Positions 1 to 11,730 are shown, numbered from the stretch's first letter. The stretch is 64,000 nucleotides of DNA from Ophiosphaerella korrae (GCA_028456385.1 JALNQF010000042.1:62001-126000); one strand, 5' to 3'. The notes: generated from the sequence alone by a model not told the origin. Program-made: numbers and translations.

Positions 1-65
1 GAGAAGGCATAGTGCGAGGGCGACGAGTGGACGTTGATGTCGCGGTAGGGCAGGTCGGCGATCAT
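1..65 (-). CDS. N-terminal fragment of an unidentified gene, cut by the window edge
   Basis: On the minus strand an ATG at 65-63 opens a frame that runs 21 codons without a stop to the edge of the window. The peptide begins MIADLPYRDINVHSSPSHYA. The same frame stays open upstream of the ATG for at least 45 codons, so the true start may lie further up. I do not recognise the family from so short a piece. Its position, divergent to the Rab5 gene with about 265 bp between the two start codons, fits a normal gene 5' end. It could also be a chance frame. Confidence 0.3.
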   Translation of the reverse strand, partial: MIADLPYRDINVHSSPSHYAF

Positions 66-329
66 TGCGAGATGTGTAGACAGGAACCGGTCGAGTGCCA
101 GTTCTGTGTTCTGGCCGCCGAAACGTGACGCATGTATGCCAAGCCAACCACTCGTCACAGCAACAACGGACAGCCAACCCGTGCAACCTCTATTCACTCT
201 CAACACGCTCTGTCGCCCATACACCGCCGCCGTCTCCCCACCCACCCTCTCTCCGCTACTCTACTATACATACATACATACATACATACAGCATACACCC
301 CACAGTCCGCGCGTCGCCTCCTCGAGATC
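66..329. promoter_or_regulatory. Probable shared promoter/5' UTR between the left-edge gene and Rab5
   Basis: This is about 264 bp between two outward-facing starts. It is C-rich and contains a TATA-like stretch running into a CATA tandem repeat at 266-290, followed by CA- and CT-rich leader sequence up to the Rab5 ATG. No specific factor site is claimed. Its use by the left gene depends on that gene being real. Confidence 0.35.
266..290. repeat. CATA/TACA microsatellite in the Rab5 leader
   Basis: About six copies of the tetranucleotide TACA stand in tandem 40 bp upstream of the Rab5 start codon. It is a simple repeat and probably length-variable between strains. Confidence 0.9.
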
Positions 330-1191
330 ATGTCGGCCAGAATGCAGCAGGGACAACGGCCAGGCGGCTCCCGGTTTGCCCAGTTCAAGCTCGTGCTTCT
401 CGGTATGTCGACGCCAGCTGCTCCCACACGGTGACTTGTTACTTACCCAGACAGGCGAATCGGCGGTTGGAAAGGTGCGTAGCCACACGGACTAGCAGGC
501 AGCCATGTTCACCATATACTATATACCATATACCATACACTCTATCCTCGACTAACACACAACCACAGTCGTCCCTCGTCCTGCGCTTCGTCAAAGACCA
601 GTTCGACGACTACCGAGAATCCACCATTGGCGCCGCCTTCCTCACCCAGACCATCGCCCTCGACGAGAACACAACAGTCAAGTTTGAGATCTGGGACACG
701 GCCGGCCAGGAGCGATACAAGTCGCTTGCCCCCATGTACTACCGCAATGCAAACTGCGCCGTCATTGTATACGACATTACACAGGCCGTATGTCGCTTGC
801 CGTTGCGTCCCGTTCCATCCGCCATGCTAACCGGCTCCAGGCCTCATTGGACAAGGCCAAGGCCTGGGTCAAGGAACTCCAACGCCAGGCCAACGAGAAT
901 ATTGTTATTGCCCTTGCCGGTAACAAGCTAGATCTCGTCACCGACGCGCCCGATAAGCGCGCCATCCAGACTGCCGATGCCGAGCAGTACGCCCGCGAGG
1001 CTGGCCTCCTGTTCTTCGAGACTTCGGCCAAGACGAGCGAGAACGTACGAGAGCTCTTCACTGCTATTGCCAAAAAGCTGCCCCTCGACCAGGCTGGCCC
1101 ACGCAACCTGAGACCTGGCCAACAACGACAAGGCGTCAACCTAAGGCCAGAAGCCAACCAAACCCAAGGTCCTGGCGGCTGCAACTGCTGA
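330..1191 (+). CDS. VPS21: Rab5-family small GTPase (Vps21/Ypt51 type), four exons
   Basis: Exons 330-402, 455-474, 569-787 and 841-1191 join in frame to 220 residues; all three introns have GT-AG ends. The P-loop GESAVGKSS is split between exons 2 and 3. The effector (switch I) region [11 protein letters not shown] is diagnostic for Rab5. Switch II is [18 protein letters not shown]. The guanine-specificity motifs NKLDL and ETSAK follow, and the protein ends GGCNC, a C-x-C double geranylgeranylation site. By family knowledge it is a GTP switch of early endosomes that drives homotypic fusion and vacuolar sorting through effectors such as the CORVET complex, and it is anchored on the cytosolic face of endosomes. 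The very short 20-nt second exon is easily missed by gene callers. Length is normal for Rab5. Confidence 0.95.
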
Positions 1192-1671
1192 TTCGCGGGA
1201 TGCCCAATCCTTTGATATACATGTATACCCTGGTGGCCTCCCTTGTTGCTAGTGAACGCCCCTGCTCCACTTGAAAGAGGTACAAGTCGCCAGTGCCACC
1301 ACCTCCATACACGTTTGTTTCCTTTCCGTACGCCATGTTTGGGGCCTTGGAGTAAAAGGTTCTATCATTGCACATCATTCTAGCTGTGGGTTACATAAGA
1401 GACAACGGGGCTACCTGACAATCTAATTTATGATTTCTACTTTGTCCTTTTCTGATTCACTCATATCCAGAGCCCATCGGTCTAACAAGGCGCCCAAGTC
1501 CTGGATATAAATACTCATGTCAAGAACCCTTACCAAAAATATCATTTCCCAAATTGCGCCCTTGACATGCTAGAATAGTTCAATCCATTTCGCCTCCAAA
1601 GTAAGAGCTGAGAATACCACTTTTGCTTATCCCCATTGTGACATGAAACCTATGCAAACTCAAATCTTTCA
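1192..1671. other. 3' flank of Rab5; no gene seen
   Basis: This is AT-rich downstream sequence. It probably holds the Rab5 3' UTR. No coding frame, RNA gene or repeat could be supported. Confidence 0.5.
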
Positions 1672-1974
1672 TTACAATGCTTCATCTCTCGATAGCAATG
1701 AGGACAAAGCTGTAGGCCCTGTAATGTCAAAGCTGCCGATGCACCATGCAGTGTTTCGCGCGTTGATGTAGCTGGTATACGGGAAGCGGGTGTTGCGACC
1801 CTCGAAGTTTCCGTGGGTGTAGAAGGAATGGACTCTAGACGAGTTGTCAGTGATGTAGCTGTAGGGGAAATTACACAAATAAACATAAGCAGATTGTGTA
1901 CCTTTAACAGGGGGCATGGTAACCAGGTGTGATGTTTCTATGTAAAAGTCGGTGTTTATGATTGAAGTCGTCAA
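1672..1974 (-). CDS. Possible small ORF of unknown function
   Basis: An ATG-initiated 100-codon frame begins MTTSIINTDFYIETSHLVTM and ends SSLLSRDEAL. A GT-AG interval of 43 nt (1901-1859) could instead be an intron, which would switch to a second frame ending at 1650 with a CPHC motif. The body is rich in Asn, Thr and aromatic residues, and no clean signal peptide is visible. I recognise no family. It may be a real short gene, an eroded one, or chance. Confidence 0.2.
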   Translation of the reverse strand: MTTSIINTDFYIETSHLVTMPPVKGTQSAYVYLCNFPYSYITDNSSRVHSFYTHGNFEGRNTRFPYTSYINARNTAWCIGSFDITGPTALSSLLSRDEAL

Positions 1975-2640
1975 GGTATATTTGCCTTGATAAATTTACA
2001 AGATTTGGTCCGGGAAGGCTTTGGTAAAGTCGTTGAAAAATCCGATTTCGATGGTTTCAGTGTGACGATGAAACCCGTTAAGAGTGATGGATAGAATGGT
2101 GTCTTCTAGAGGAACGTCTCTGATTTTATACTAATTAACATAATTGTAGGTCCTCCCTGGCCTCTCCTGATTTCATCTTGCCACGCCTCAAAATCTGCAT
2201 CCGATTTGTTATCATCTCGCATCCCGGCTTTTTATCGCACGACCTGACAGTCATGATCGAATGTCGGTGGCGCCGTTGCTGTCGCGGCCGCCAAGTGGAG
2301 TGATTTTGACCCACTGTTAACCATGATCTGCTGCAGATTTGCTGGCCCACTTTTGTGAAATCGGGAAAGTCGGTCAGAAATGTGCCTTGATCAGTGGCAT
2401 CCACTTATCTTTTCCATGTTTACAAGAAGTTCAATGCCTTGTTTCTACTTGAGACATGCTTTGTTCAAGGCGGCGAACATCCACATACCCATGAGGTGTT
2501 CCATATAAGTAGGATAGAGTGTGTCGTTTTATTGCTTATCTGGCGTGTTACACTCAGCTCGGCTTCCTCAACTCCGTCTTCTGAGCTTGGCATGGTACAG
2601 CAGATGTGTGTAGTAAGGACCCATCAAGTGCTATGTACTT
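1975..2640. other. Gene-free stretch before the O-methyltransferase relic
   Basis: Short frames occur on both strands but none has family-like sequence. It is probably intergenic DNA of an eroding accessory region. Confidence 0.4.
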
Positions 2641-3928
2641 TTACGCAGGTTCTAATTCAATTAACAAATCGGCGCTGTTAGGGTGGCGCCAAATACCCAT
2701 GATTTTGAGGCCCACGCCCTCGTACAACTTCTTATACTGAGCTTCAGTTCGATGGCGTGCCCCAAGGCTAGCCGTAAGCTCCCAGTCCAGACACGTTTGC
2801 TTCCAATGCACACCTTGGTTTGGCACAACAAAGTCGTTCACGATGACTTTTGAGTATCCTTTCTTCATAGCTGGCACCATTGTCTTTAGAATATGCATAA
2901 TAATGCTATCATTCCAATCTTGGATGATCGAGTGCAGGGAGTATGCACGAACACCTTTTATTGGCTGTTCGGCCAAGAAATCGTGAGCCATTCCCTCAGC
3001 ACCAGGGCCCAGCTTTGCGAGCTCGATAATCTCTAGCCGATCTTGCAAAACAAACTTTCCTAGCTATTGGTCTTCAACCGTTTATCTAAAGCCCTCAACG
3101 TCATGGCCAGACCCACCACCAATGTCGACCAGGAAAGGACTATCTTGTTTAGCGCCAGTGATAATGCGCTCGAGAACTGGATAATATCCCTCGTAAAACG
3201 ATCTTGGCCTTCCTTTGCTCCATACATCCATCATGCTTGCAAACCTTCGCCCCATCTCTAGGTTGAATTTGGCAAAGTACTCAGAGTAGGGCGTGCCTTT
3301 TTACAGCTGTAAGCATGTTGAAAAGGTGCATCATTGTTAGAGTCAGGCGAGGTAAATCCATGCTCCTGGAAGTAAGCTGGCACTGCCTGAAGAGCAGGCT
3401 GAAAGTTATCTACAATGCACAAGGTAGCGTCCTCATACGAGGAGTTGGGAAACGCATTGGATGTTGGAGTGGGTGCAAAGGCGTCAGGACCGACGACACG
3501 GATGGTTCCCATAGCGGTTAAATGACGAAGTATTCTTCCAACGAGAATAACATCCACATGCTTGTCACACTTGGCAGCAATGTGAAATGGGTTGCACCAA
3601 CTTCTGATATGCGCTCTATGGCGTGGAATTGCTTCACTTCAATGGCTAGGTGAATAACATTCACGTGTGTCGGCTGGGCCCACAAAATACGCTGCACATT
3701 CTCCGACGGGTAGCTGAGCTCAGAGATAAGGCTAGCATGCATGTCTAATAGTCCTTCTCTTGCGCTTTCAAAACTATTTTTCAGTCCGTCACTGAGCTCA
3801 GCGACGCTGTCGAGAAGCGAGATGGTATACTTTATGGTGGAGGCAAATATGAAGCCATGGTAGCTGCGACTTCCAGAAATCTGATGGAATGGATTGGATA
3901 GATTATTTTGTTGAGCATAGGACGCCAT
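2641..3928 (-). pseudogene. Decayed secondary-metabolism O-methyltransferase
   Basis: Three minus-strand frames read in order as one SAM-dependent O-methyltransferase of the fungal secondary-metabolite type. The N-terminal dimerisation part starts at the ATG at 3928 (MASYAQQNNL). The winged-helix part includes VDVILVGRILRHL. The SAM-binding motif is FLVDIGGGSGHD, near 3110. The C-terminal part ends LLIELEPA at 2641 and contains the WNDSIIMHILKTMVPAMKKG segment. It is broken by a frame change near 3575, a one-base deletion in a run of five A (minus strand; 3298-3302), and two in-frame stops at 3084-3082 (TAA) and 3066-3064 (TAG) just after the SAM motif, both consistent with C-to-T change of CAA/CAG. 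No intron removes both stops. It is therefore not expected to give active enzyme. The substrate is unknown. It lies head-to-head with the methyltransferase relic to its right. Confidence 0.8.
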
Positions 3929-5217
3929 GACAACGCACAATGAAGAGTCCTATGCCCCTAAATATCGACCTGCTTCATCGCCTCCTTTGATAGCAGATTC
4001 AGGTATCGAAAATGGATCGGTCCACAGCGGCCATGACTAAGATAACTTTGGGAACCAGCTCCTGCAGGCGCAAACCGAGTCTGACGCATCCTCCACTGAT
4101 GAAGGGTGAGTAAATGCATAGGCGCGGGATGCATGCCTTTCCAATCAGCTTATTCGGGTTCTAGGTATGCTGGCTCGGACGCCTCTTTGGTTCTCACATC
4201 TGTACTGTCTGAAATACGAAATGGTATTTCGATTGAAGGCCGCCTATACGTAAAGCCCTTTCATAGGGCACATAGAAAGGCTACACTAATACCATGCTCC
4301 AAAATTAGCTACCCTACATATGAGAAACGTGTCTATGGAATGCCTATTGACGAGAAGGAACTAGGCCGCAACGACCTACAACATCACAAGTAAACTCTCC
4401 TGCCTCAAGGGCGACTCTTTATTCCTCCTCTCTTGGAGGGGGTGTTTGACACGTCGCCCACTCGCATATTAGATCTTGGGACTGGGACCGGTATTTGAGC
4501 AATCGGCATGGCCGACAATTACAGCAACACTCAGGTGTTAGGAATTGATATTGCGGCAACCCAGCCGACTTTCGTACCTACTAGCTGCCAATTTGAGATC
4601 GAAGATGTAGAAGATGACTAGCCGTATAGACCAAATCACTTTGACTTCATCCATGGTCATGATTTGATGACTGCAGTGCGTGACTAGCCTAATTTAATCA
4701 GACAAGTATACCAGCGTCTCAAGCCAGGTGGGTGGATAGAGCTAGCCAGCACCATACCTGGCGCCCTCACTGATGACGACAGCATACCCCCAAATAGCTG
4801 TTACATAGAAGCCCGACGCCTATATTTTGAATTGGCAGAAAATATGGGCGCGCCGCCTGATGCACCACGCCATTGGGCAGATCAGACAAAGGCAGCTAGT
4901 TTCGTCAATGTGCACGACATTGTGTATAGGTTACCAATGGGGACATGGCCACGATTGAAGAGTTTACGGAAAATTGGTCGGCTCGAGCAGATTATGATTT
5001 TAGAAGGTGGATTCGAGGCATATATGCTCCGAGGATATACCTAGATATTGCCTACACGTTAAAAAAAAAATTCCTTGTCTCACCCTAACACGTGTTAGGT
5101 GAGAAATCAGAAGACCTTCAAATAATTCTTGCACTTGCGAAGGGCGAAATCCGGGACCCTTTTTTACACACTTACGTTCAGTTTCATGTTACATATGGCC
5201 AGAAGCCAGAGCACTAG
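3927..5217 (+). pseudogene. RIP-damaged LaeA-like class I methyltransferase
   Basis: From the ATG at 3927 the frame reads MTTHNEESYAPKYRP. A GT-AG intron fits at 4106-4164, then the same frame gives the family landmarks: MPIDEKELGRNDLQHHK; the SAM motif RILDLGTGTGI near 4470; VLGIDI; FDFIHGHDLM; and RLKPGGWIELAS. In-frame stops lie at 4038 (TAA), 4391 (TAA), 4496 (TGA), 4619 (TAG) and 4685 (TAG). The last three occupy positions where the family has Trp (GTGIWA, DDWPY, RDWPN), and 4038 fits CAA to TAA. After a stop at 5042 the family C-terminus (EDLQIILAL and HTYVQFHVTYGQKPE) continues in another frame to 5217. Damage of both strands by C:G to T:A change is the RIP signature. Live relatives are LaeA-like regulators or UMTA-type methyltransferases of secondary-metabolite loci; this copy is dead. 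Confidence 0.85.
5079..5103. repeat. Near-perfect 25-bp palindrome inside the LaeA-like relic
   Basis: The core CTAACACGTGTTAG (5085-5098) is a perfect inverted repeat, and the flanks CTCAC and GTGAG extend the arms with one unpaired C. It follows a run of ten A at 5061-5070 and falls exactly where the methyltransferase frame is disrupted. The core contains an E-box CACGTG. It may be an insertion footprint or a chance hairpin. Confidence 0.6.
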
Positions 5218-7900
5218 ATCACCATGAGCACATGCCTGAGTGTGTTGTATCTGCATTGCTCAACCTTTCGCACAAAGATTTCACACGTCTAAAATTCCTA
5301 CATTCGATACTTGATACGGAGTACTCAAACTCGAACATGAAGTACCTTACCATTTCAATAATCGGCTAGCAATTTAGTTTGCACTTTGGTTATCCATATC
5401 GCATATCATTACCTGTGGCTGTGTTCTAACCCCCTTGAATACATAGTTTCTCGCTTTTCAAACTTGGTTTGAATGTCAGAATCAAAGGCTTATTCGACCT
5501 CAATTCTAGTTATCGTCCTCGAAACTGATCATTCAAATCCTGGACCCCAGTTGACAATTAGATTTATAGTCATCAATTGGTCAATCACTTCCAACCTGGC
5601 GAATCCGAAGCAGAATTAAATAGTAAGAGTTTGTCAAAAAAACAAAGTTTCTGACGGCCTTACAGTTCCTGGACTCCACATTAAAAAGTACTGTACAGGC
5701 TTTCAGTGGATATAAATATCTTTATAGAACAGTAATAAAGTTTTATTGAAAGTTCTAAGTAATTTAGGATATGAAATTCGCCGATTGAGGGCAAATGGGG
5801 CGCCGTCCCTACTTGAAATCAATTAGATAAGCATCGCTTTTGCTGTGATCCAAAGCACTCTGAAGTGTAATGTGCAGCAGAGAAAAGATTTACTAGTCAA
5901 GTAATATATAACATATACTATGCTAGGAAGATTCACCTCAAGCCTACAATACAAAAATCGGTGACAAATGATTGTGAGGAGTTTTCGTTTATAAATGGCC
6001 AACTTTTTACATTTTCAAGCAAGGAAAATGTCTCAACTGTTGTGGGCTTAGGCTTTATCTAAGCCTTCGGCTAGCTGAGCACATAGGATGTATATAAACG
6101 GAACCTGTAGTACTCTCTCTCCTCCTTCCTTAAGGTACTCAGTATATTGGTCATAGCTGCAAAAATTCACTCTCCTAGGCAATACCTAACACCAGCCTTC
6201 GATATGGATAAACAACTCCAGCTCGCAGATAACTACCAAACGCATAATGGAAGTAGTAAATATACTAACGAATTTCTAAAGATAACTTAGGATAATAGAT
6301 TAGGGACGCTTATTCGGCCGTGTGCGAAGAATAACATGTGAAAAGTTCAAAGAATCCGTCATAGCTACTATAGTCTAAAGGCCTATTTATACTTTTCGTA
6401 TCTAGTGGTATGAGCAAGAATCGAAGGTATTCACATAGGAACAAATATTTTTACGCGCCTGGGAATAGTCACCTCTTCGCTAGGACTAAGTATTTTAGTA
6501 CCCAGGCAGGATTCACGAAGATTGTGTATAAATGAATCTTTATATTACTCTATTCTAGCCCTTTTCACTTCTCGTGCCGGGTACACAGCCCAACATCTCA
6601 CTCGGCCCGATAACTGTTACTAATATATTTAATTCTATGATCTGCAAAGCCACGCTAACGATTTTAGATATAGTTTGATGTTATACATTGAAGGATTTGG
6701 GCATCGAATTTACATAGCTTTACAGGCTTTGGGACACACAGGAATATTTACCACTAATAAAGATTGTGAGACAACTCATCCAAAGCGACCAAAAATGTAC
6801 CAATAACCTTGACTATCTGTGGTTATTATGATACTATAAAGCGCCCCCGTGAAGATGGTTTCGGCGTACTTCTCCTTTTAGGTAGGCGTATTTGTAAAAG
6901 TTAGATAGCTAATTGCGCAAAATCTGTTGTTACAACAGTCTATAACCAACAACTTGAACAAAAAACTAAATTGAGGAGATTTGGTAATCTTTACATAGCT
7001 ACAACTAAAATATTCTTTATCTCTTCGAGATTGAGCCTACCTAGGTAGTAAACAGTACAGGATCAGATCGGGATGCTGAAGGATTAACTCAACTTCAGTC
7101 AAAAACAAAATTAAAAGGGGAAAATTTCCTCATTTAGATTGTGGTTAATACTTTTGGGCGGGTTGGGCCAACAGACTAAAGTCTAGTTGCATATGGAAGT
7201 GGACCAGAGAGGGTGGTATCGCGCATGTGAATGGGCTGCGAAAGCATCGATAGTTTAGCCATTGGCTACGCAATGCGGGCTCAAGCTATTATAATAATCT
7301 TACCTGAGAAACTTATAAAGATTAAGGAAGTTATAGGACTGCTCACAGTATCTTCTCCCTGCGGAACTGCAAGTGGAGGGTGGTTGTTCGCCGGGAAAAC
7401 GCACAAAGAGGCTTGTAAAAATGGTGCATATAATCATTTCACTATTGTTTATTAATACGGGACATGCATGGCAAACCGCCATCACTCTATGAGTCCAGGA
7501 TCTGAGTAAATTAATCAACATATCTTCGTATGTCGACGAAAAAGAATAATTGGGATGTGGCTTCAACCACTGCCATGTGCTGCCCAATCTTCGGAGTAGC
7601 TAAGCAGACCTTTTTGATAATGAATATGCATCACAGTAAGCCTTCTACTTGGTACCGTTGTCGACTGAGAGTAGGCCATGAAATGGTACCCCCAGAAAGT
7701 GCCGGTGACAATAGAGATATGCGCTCAAATAACAGCTAAGGGTATTACTAATGAATATAAAGGCAAAAACCTAAATTTTGCTGTGGTTTCTATGGTATGT
7801 GTATATCTATACCGCACTATATTCATCAAGTTTAGCGCTTTGGTGGTAGTGAAAAATTACCCTGCTTGACACCACAACGAACGGTGGGAATAGGCCCTGA
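5218..7900. other. AT-rich, gene-free tract with stop-dense frames
   Basis: Nearly 2.7 kb of AT-rich DNA has stops in all frames at short intervals; almost no frame exceeds 60 codons before 7231. This fits RIP-degraded repeats or old intergenic DNA next to two RIP-damaged genes. No transposase, reverse transcriptase or terminal repeat could be read. Two short overlapping frames near 7231-7587 resemble no family. Confidence 0.55.
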
Positions 7901-10672
7901 ATCTCGATCGGTGTGCATATTTCTATCTATACCTCTCTAAACGCAATAGAACGCGATATGATAGGCCTGAGCACCTTCAAGCATTCAAGATGTCGTTGAA
8001 ATAGACAAGACGAGCTGAGGTGCAGAGGAAAGAGGCGCCGGCGATGCTTTCCCTTTTCGTGTTTCTACCCGAGGCAGAGCTGAGAAGGGGATCCGAATGC
8101 CTGGTTCTGTCGTACGCCTCATACCAACTCTACTTGGACTACATAAATAACTGATTGTGTGTCTGCATTTATTTGCACTTCATCTCACCTACTCCCCCCG
8201 TGGATTGCACAGTTGTAAAGTGGCCATGGAAGACAAATCTCGCTGCAGCTGACGAGGGGGAGCCTAGGTCGCGCCATCGCCTACCCCAACCTTGCGTCCC
8301 TTACCACACGCTTGTTTATCGTTTTACGTTTTGCGTGGGCCTTTTTGATCGCCGAGTTTGACGCAAACATTGATGCTTTCGGCCAATAAATCATAAGATC
8401 CTTGGGATCACCTCGCTCATACTGAGCCTAGAACACCCCCTCATCCCTGTGAGTCTTGTCACAATTCGCTCAACTTGCGCGCGCAAATGAAAACGCTTTT
8501 CCATATTTCGCTCCGGTAGTTCACTCTGAATGACTAGTTTTGACGAGATAGGGTCCAGATCAAGACATGCACTGATCGTGAGTCGAAGAAGGATATACAC
8601 CAATCAAGACGCCCAAGCAGCGCCCGGATCCTTCGGGAAAGGTACCCAGGGGTACTTAGATCCCAAATGCTTGTTGTAAATGTCGCAAGGCTTGCGGTAT
8701 CTCGGTGACTGCTTGCATGAGGCTTTGCGGGTTGAGTCACATTGCTTTTGTCCAGTGGACAAGGTTTCGCGGCCTGGCCCCCTCAACTTGAAGCGGATGT
8801 TGCCATCATGGATTGGTTACCTGTGGCGTGTCGGGAAAACCTTGGGAACGAATTATTCTACTAGAAACTGCATCCCTTTGTCAACCAAGTCTGGTTCGGC
8901 TGGCTGACGGGCAAACTTTTCTGGTTGCCTATGCAGCTTCCTGCATATTGGAGTTCACAGCCCTAATCAAGAGGGTGCCAGCACACCATCCCTCGCCATG
9001 TAAGCCGCCTTACAAAATGTGCTGATTGGTCGCATGCCGCACTGGGTCGCAAGCCTCCAGATTGAGCCTTGACTATTTGATTGCTGCATGAACTCGATGG
9101 GAGGGATCGGCGAGACGCCAGCTGTACGAGACGCCCAATCACCTAAGTTGCTTTGAGGGAAATACGAGAGACTTGAGGCTCTGTTGGCGGAGAATCAGGC
9201 CACCGGTCAATCAACACCAGGCAACTCACTCGGCGGAAGCATATGCCCAGGGGAAGAACAAATAGCTTTGGATCCAGCAAAAGAGACTTTCTTTCATGCG
9301 AAGTTGGATCCCTGGCTCTTTTCGGCCCGGAATCATCCACATCCCAAGGCGGCAAGGCTAGGACGGGAAGAGGACGCTAAACCACTCAATCGGTTGTTCG
9401 TGTCCAGGCGACGCCGAAGCCAACGATTAACCTTAACGCCCACGACTGGGGGTGCGGCGAAGCCGACCAGACAGCGGTCGACGATTTACCGTCTCGACAT
9501 GGTGCATTGAGAGATATGAAACCGTCGCAAGAAAAACGCTGATCTCTCTTGTGCCGCATGCGTTACCGTGTACGCTAGAATGCGAATAGCGATTGATCCA
9601 AAAATGGGTCGCTAGTATTGCACAGCATTGGTACGTAGTGTTAAATAGAACACTATATATGCAATGTTTGCTCCAAGCCGTATTGTGTCACACACGAACC
9701 TGGCCACCTGTCACCTGTCTTCGCGGACCATTGGCACAGCACGGGACGAGTGAAGCCTGGCTGCAGGCCTTAAGCCTTGAGATGGATGCGGCCAGGTGGG
9801 AAGTCCCGAAGCCCTGGTACCATCCAGCAAGCAATCTTCGTGTTGATCACCCGGCGATGTGGCTTTGGCGTTCCATGCGCTTACACACCACTTGATGTTG
9901 CACACCTCAATCTCGTACGGCCTTCCAGAAGCGATGCACAGGCTAAAGCGCTTTGGTACAATTCAAGTGACCATCTATTAGCAGACAGCCTCTTGCAGAC
10001 GTGTGTTTGCACGGCGCATAGTAGTCTACTAGGTCAAGCGAGGCTGTGGAATGCGTGCAAGGATAGAGAGGACCCCATTTGCCGTAAACATTGCCCAGAA
10101 TGGCCAGTTCAAGATGCAGGAGTAGCGACCCCAAACTTTTCGCTGCGAGGCTACTACATAGCACACCCTCGAACAGGGCCCTGGTCGCCGGTTGAGCCCC
10201 TTTTATTGAGGGGAAATTGTCTAATTGAACGTTGAACACCTAGCCCGTCCGCGCGGCGCAACACGCCTCCGCGCTTACTACTCGCATTGATTGTCAGAAC
10301 AAAGCCTTCAACAGCCAGAAATTTGGTCTGGAAATGTAATAGTCTGATTGAGAAAAGCCAATCATGTTGTTGAGCAAGCGAGAAAATAAGATCAGATGAA
10401 ACAACTCCTGCATCCATTTGATCAGAATTGACTTTTGGGCAGTCATACTTTGAGGGCGCGAATGAAAACTACATTCATATCAAGGGATCATGAGAAGAAT
10501 GGTCAACCAGGGCTTTTGCGAGAGCGCCTCTTCAATAGCTTGTTTTGTCGGGCTTTTCTGGCTGCTCCACGATTGAGTCCTACCAAAACAGGGCCAATGT
10601 TGGTTTGTATGGAGATCTAGACTGCTCGCCTCCACTTGTGGCCGTGCAAATTATGCACGTTCTCAGGCAAAA

Positions 10673-10688
10673 GCCCTATATATAGGGC
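10673..10688. repeat. Perfect 16-bp palindrome with a TATATA centre
   Basis: GCCCTATATATAGGGC is fully self-complementary. It lies in intergenic DNA, and no adjacent gene gives it a role. Confidence 0.7.
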
Positions 10689-11689
10689 GAAGCTACAGTC
10701 TGTGGCGGTGCGCAGCCATGAAATTACTGAGACATGTTGTTGGCTTGGTGCTGCATCGAGCATGTCGTGGTTACATGACTGTCGGTGACACGGGAAGGAA
10801 GATGTATCCGCCTCGTGAATAGCACAGATGACATATTTCGATTGCGTACTGGGCTCATGGTGACGGCGGGCACAAAGAACGAAAATAGCGGCTTACTTTT
10901 TATTCGTTGAGGTAGGCCCTGACACCCTAGAGAGCATTCATTGGAAAGTGGCCGCTAGCGCAAAGATAGAATCAGAGTATCATACAAGCCTGGGGCTCTG
11001 CAACTAGGGAGTAGTCGAATTGATGGGTTGATGCCCCGCACGCTGGATGGTCCCGTCTCAGATAGGGACTCGTTTGCCATGTGAAGGAACGGGCGACACG
11101 CTTGCGAAATGGCATTGGTGGAAGGGATTACACGCCATGGATGAGGAGCATGGCGAGTGTGTGATGAAAACAATAGCACATCCATGCTGCGGTTGCACGA
11201 CAGACTAGAGGCTTCACATGATAGGCTAGCGGGTGCCAAGGCAAGCGAGCTCCCACCTGGGGTTCGCGCTTCGTCAGTAACCTTATCCATGAAATCGGGC
11301 CAGAAGATTCAGGGACCACAGGACAATGGTCGGGAACCCGACCGGCGGTGGCTGGAACGTGACAAGGAAATGAGGCCATAGCCCAGACGGGATGGTAATG
11401 CGCCGGCAGTCGCTAACCAGACGGGCAGTGGTTGACGAGATTGCTGTGCCCAAGATGCCCCGCCATCGGGTCATCTATGGAAACGAGATAAACGAAGGAT
11501 TGATGGATGCACCTGGCGGCCCCTGCTGGGTGCGGTGAAGGTGGGCTAGAGGGGGACGAGGAGTGAGGCAGTAGGTACCTGGCTGGTAATGCGCAGTGGC
11601 AGCGTCCCAGTGTCGCGCAGCAAGGCACGTCACCAGTGCATGTGCAATCAACCGTCCATGTCGAGAAACGCGGTGAAGTCAGCATATGG

Positions 11690-11730
11690 CGGTGGTGGTG
11701 GTGGTGGGTGGTGGAGGGGGTGGTGCGGTG
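11690..11730. repeat. GGT-rich simple repeat
   Basis: A short run of GGT triplets and G-rich variants lies about 1.2 kb upstream of the C2H2 regulator. On this strand it is a mild G-quadruplex candidate. No function is assigned. Confidence 0.6.

Noticed and set aside
7231..7587. Overlapping opposite-strand frames of 74 and 95 codons
   Set aside because: Neither has a recognisable motif or splice partners; expected by chance in a tract of this length.
9777..10235. 152-codon plus-strand frame
   Set aside because: Two other frames of similar length overlap it on the opposite strand and none has domain-like sequence or a signal peptide.
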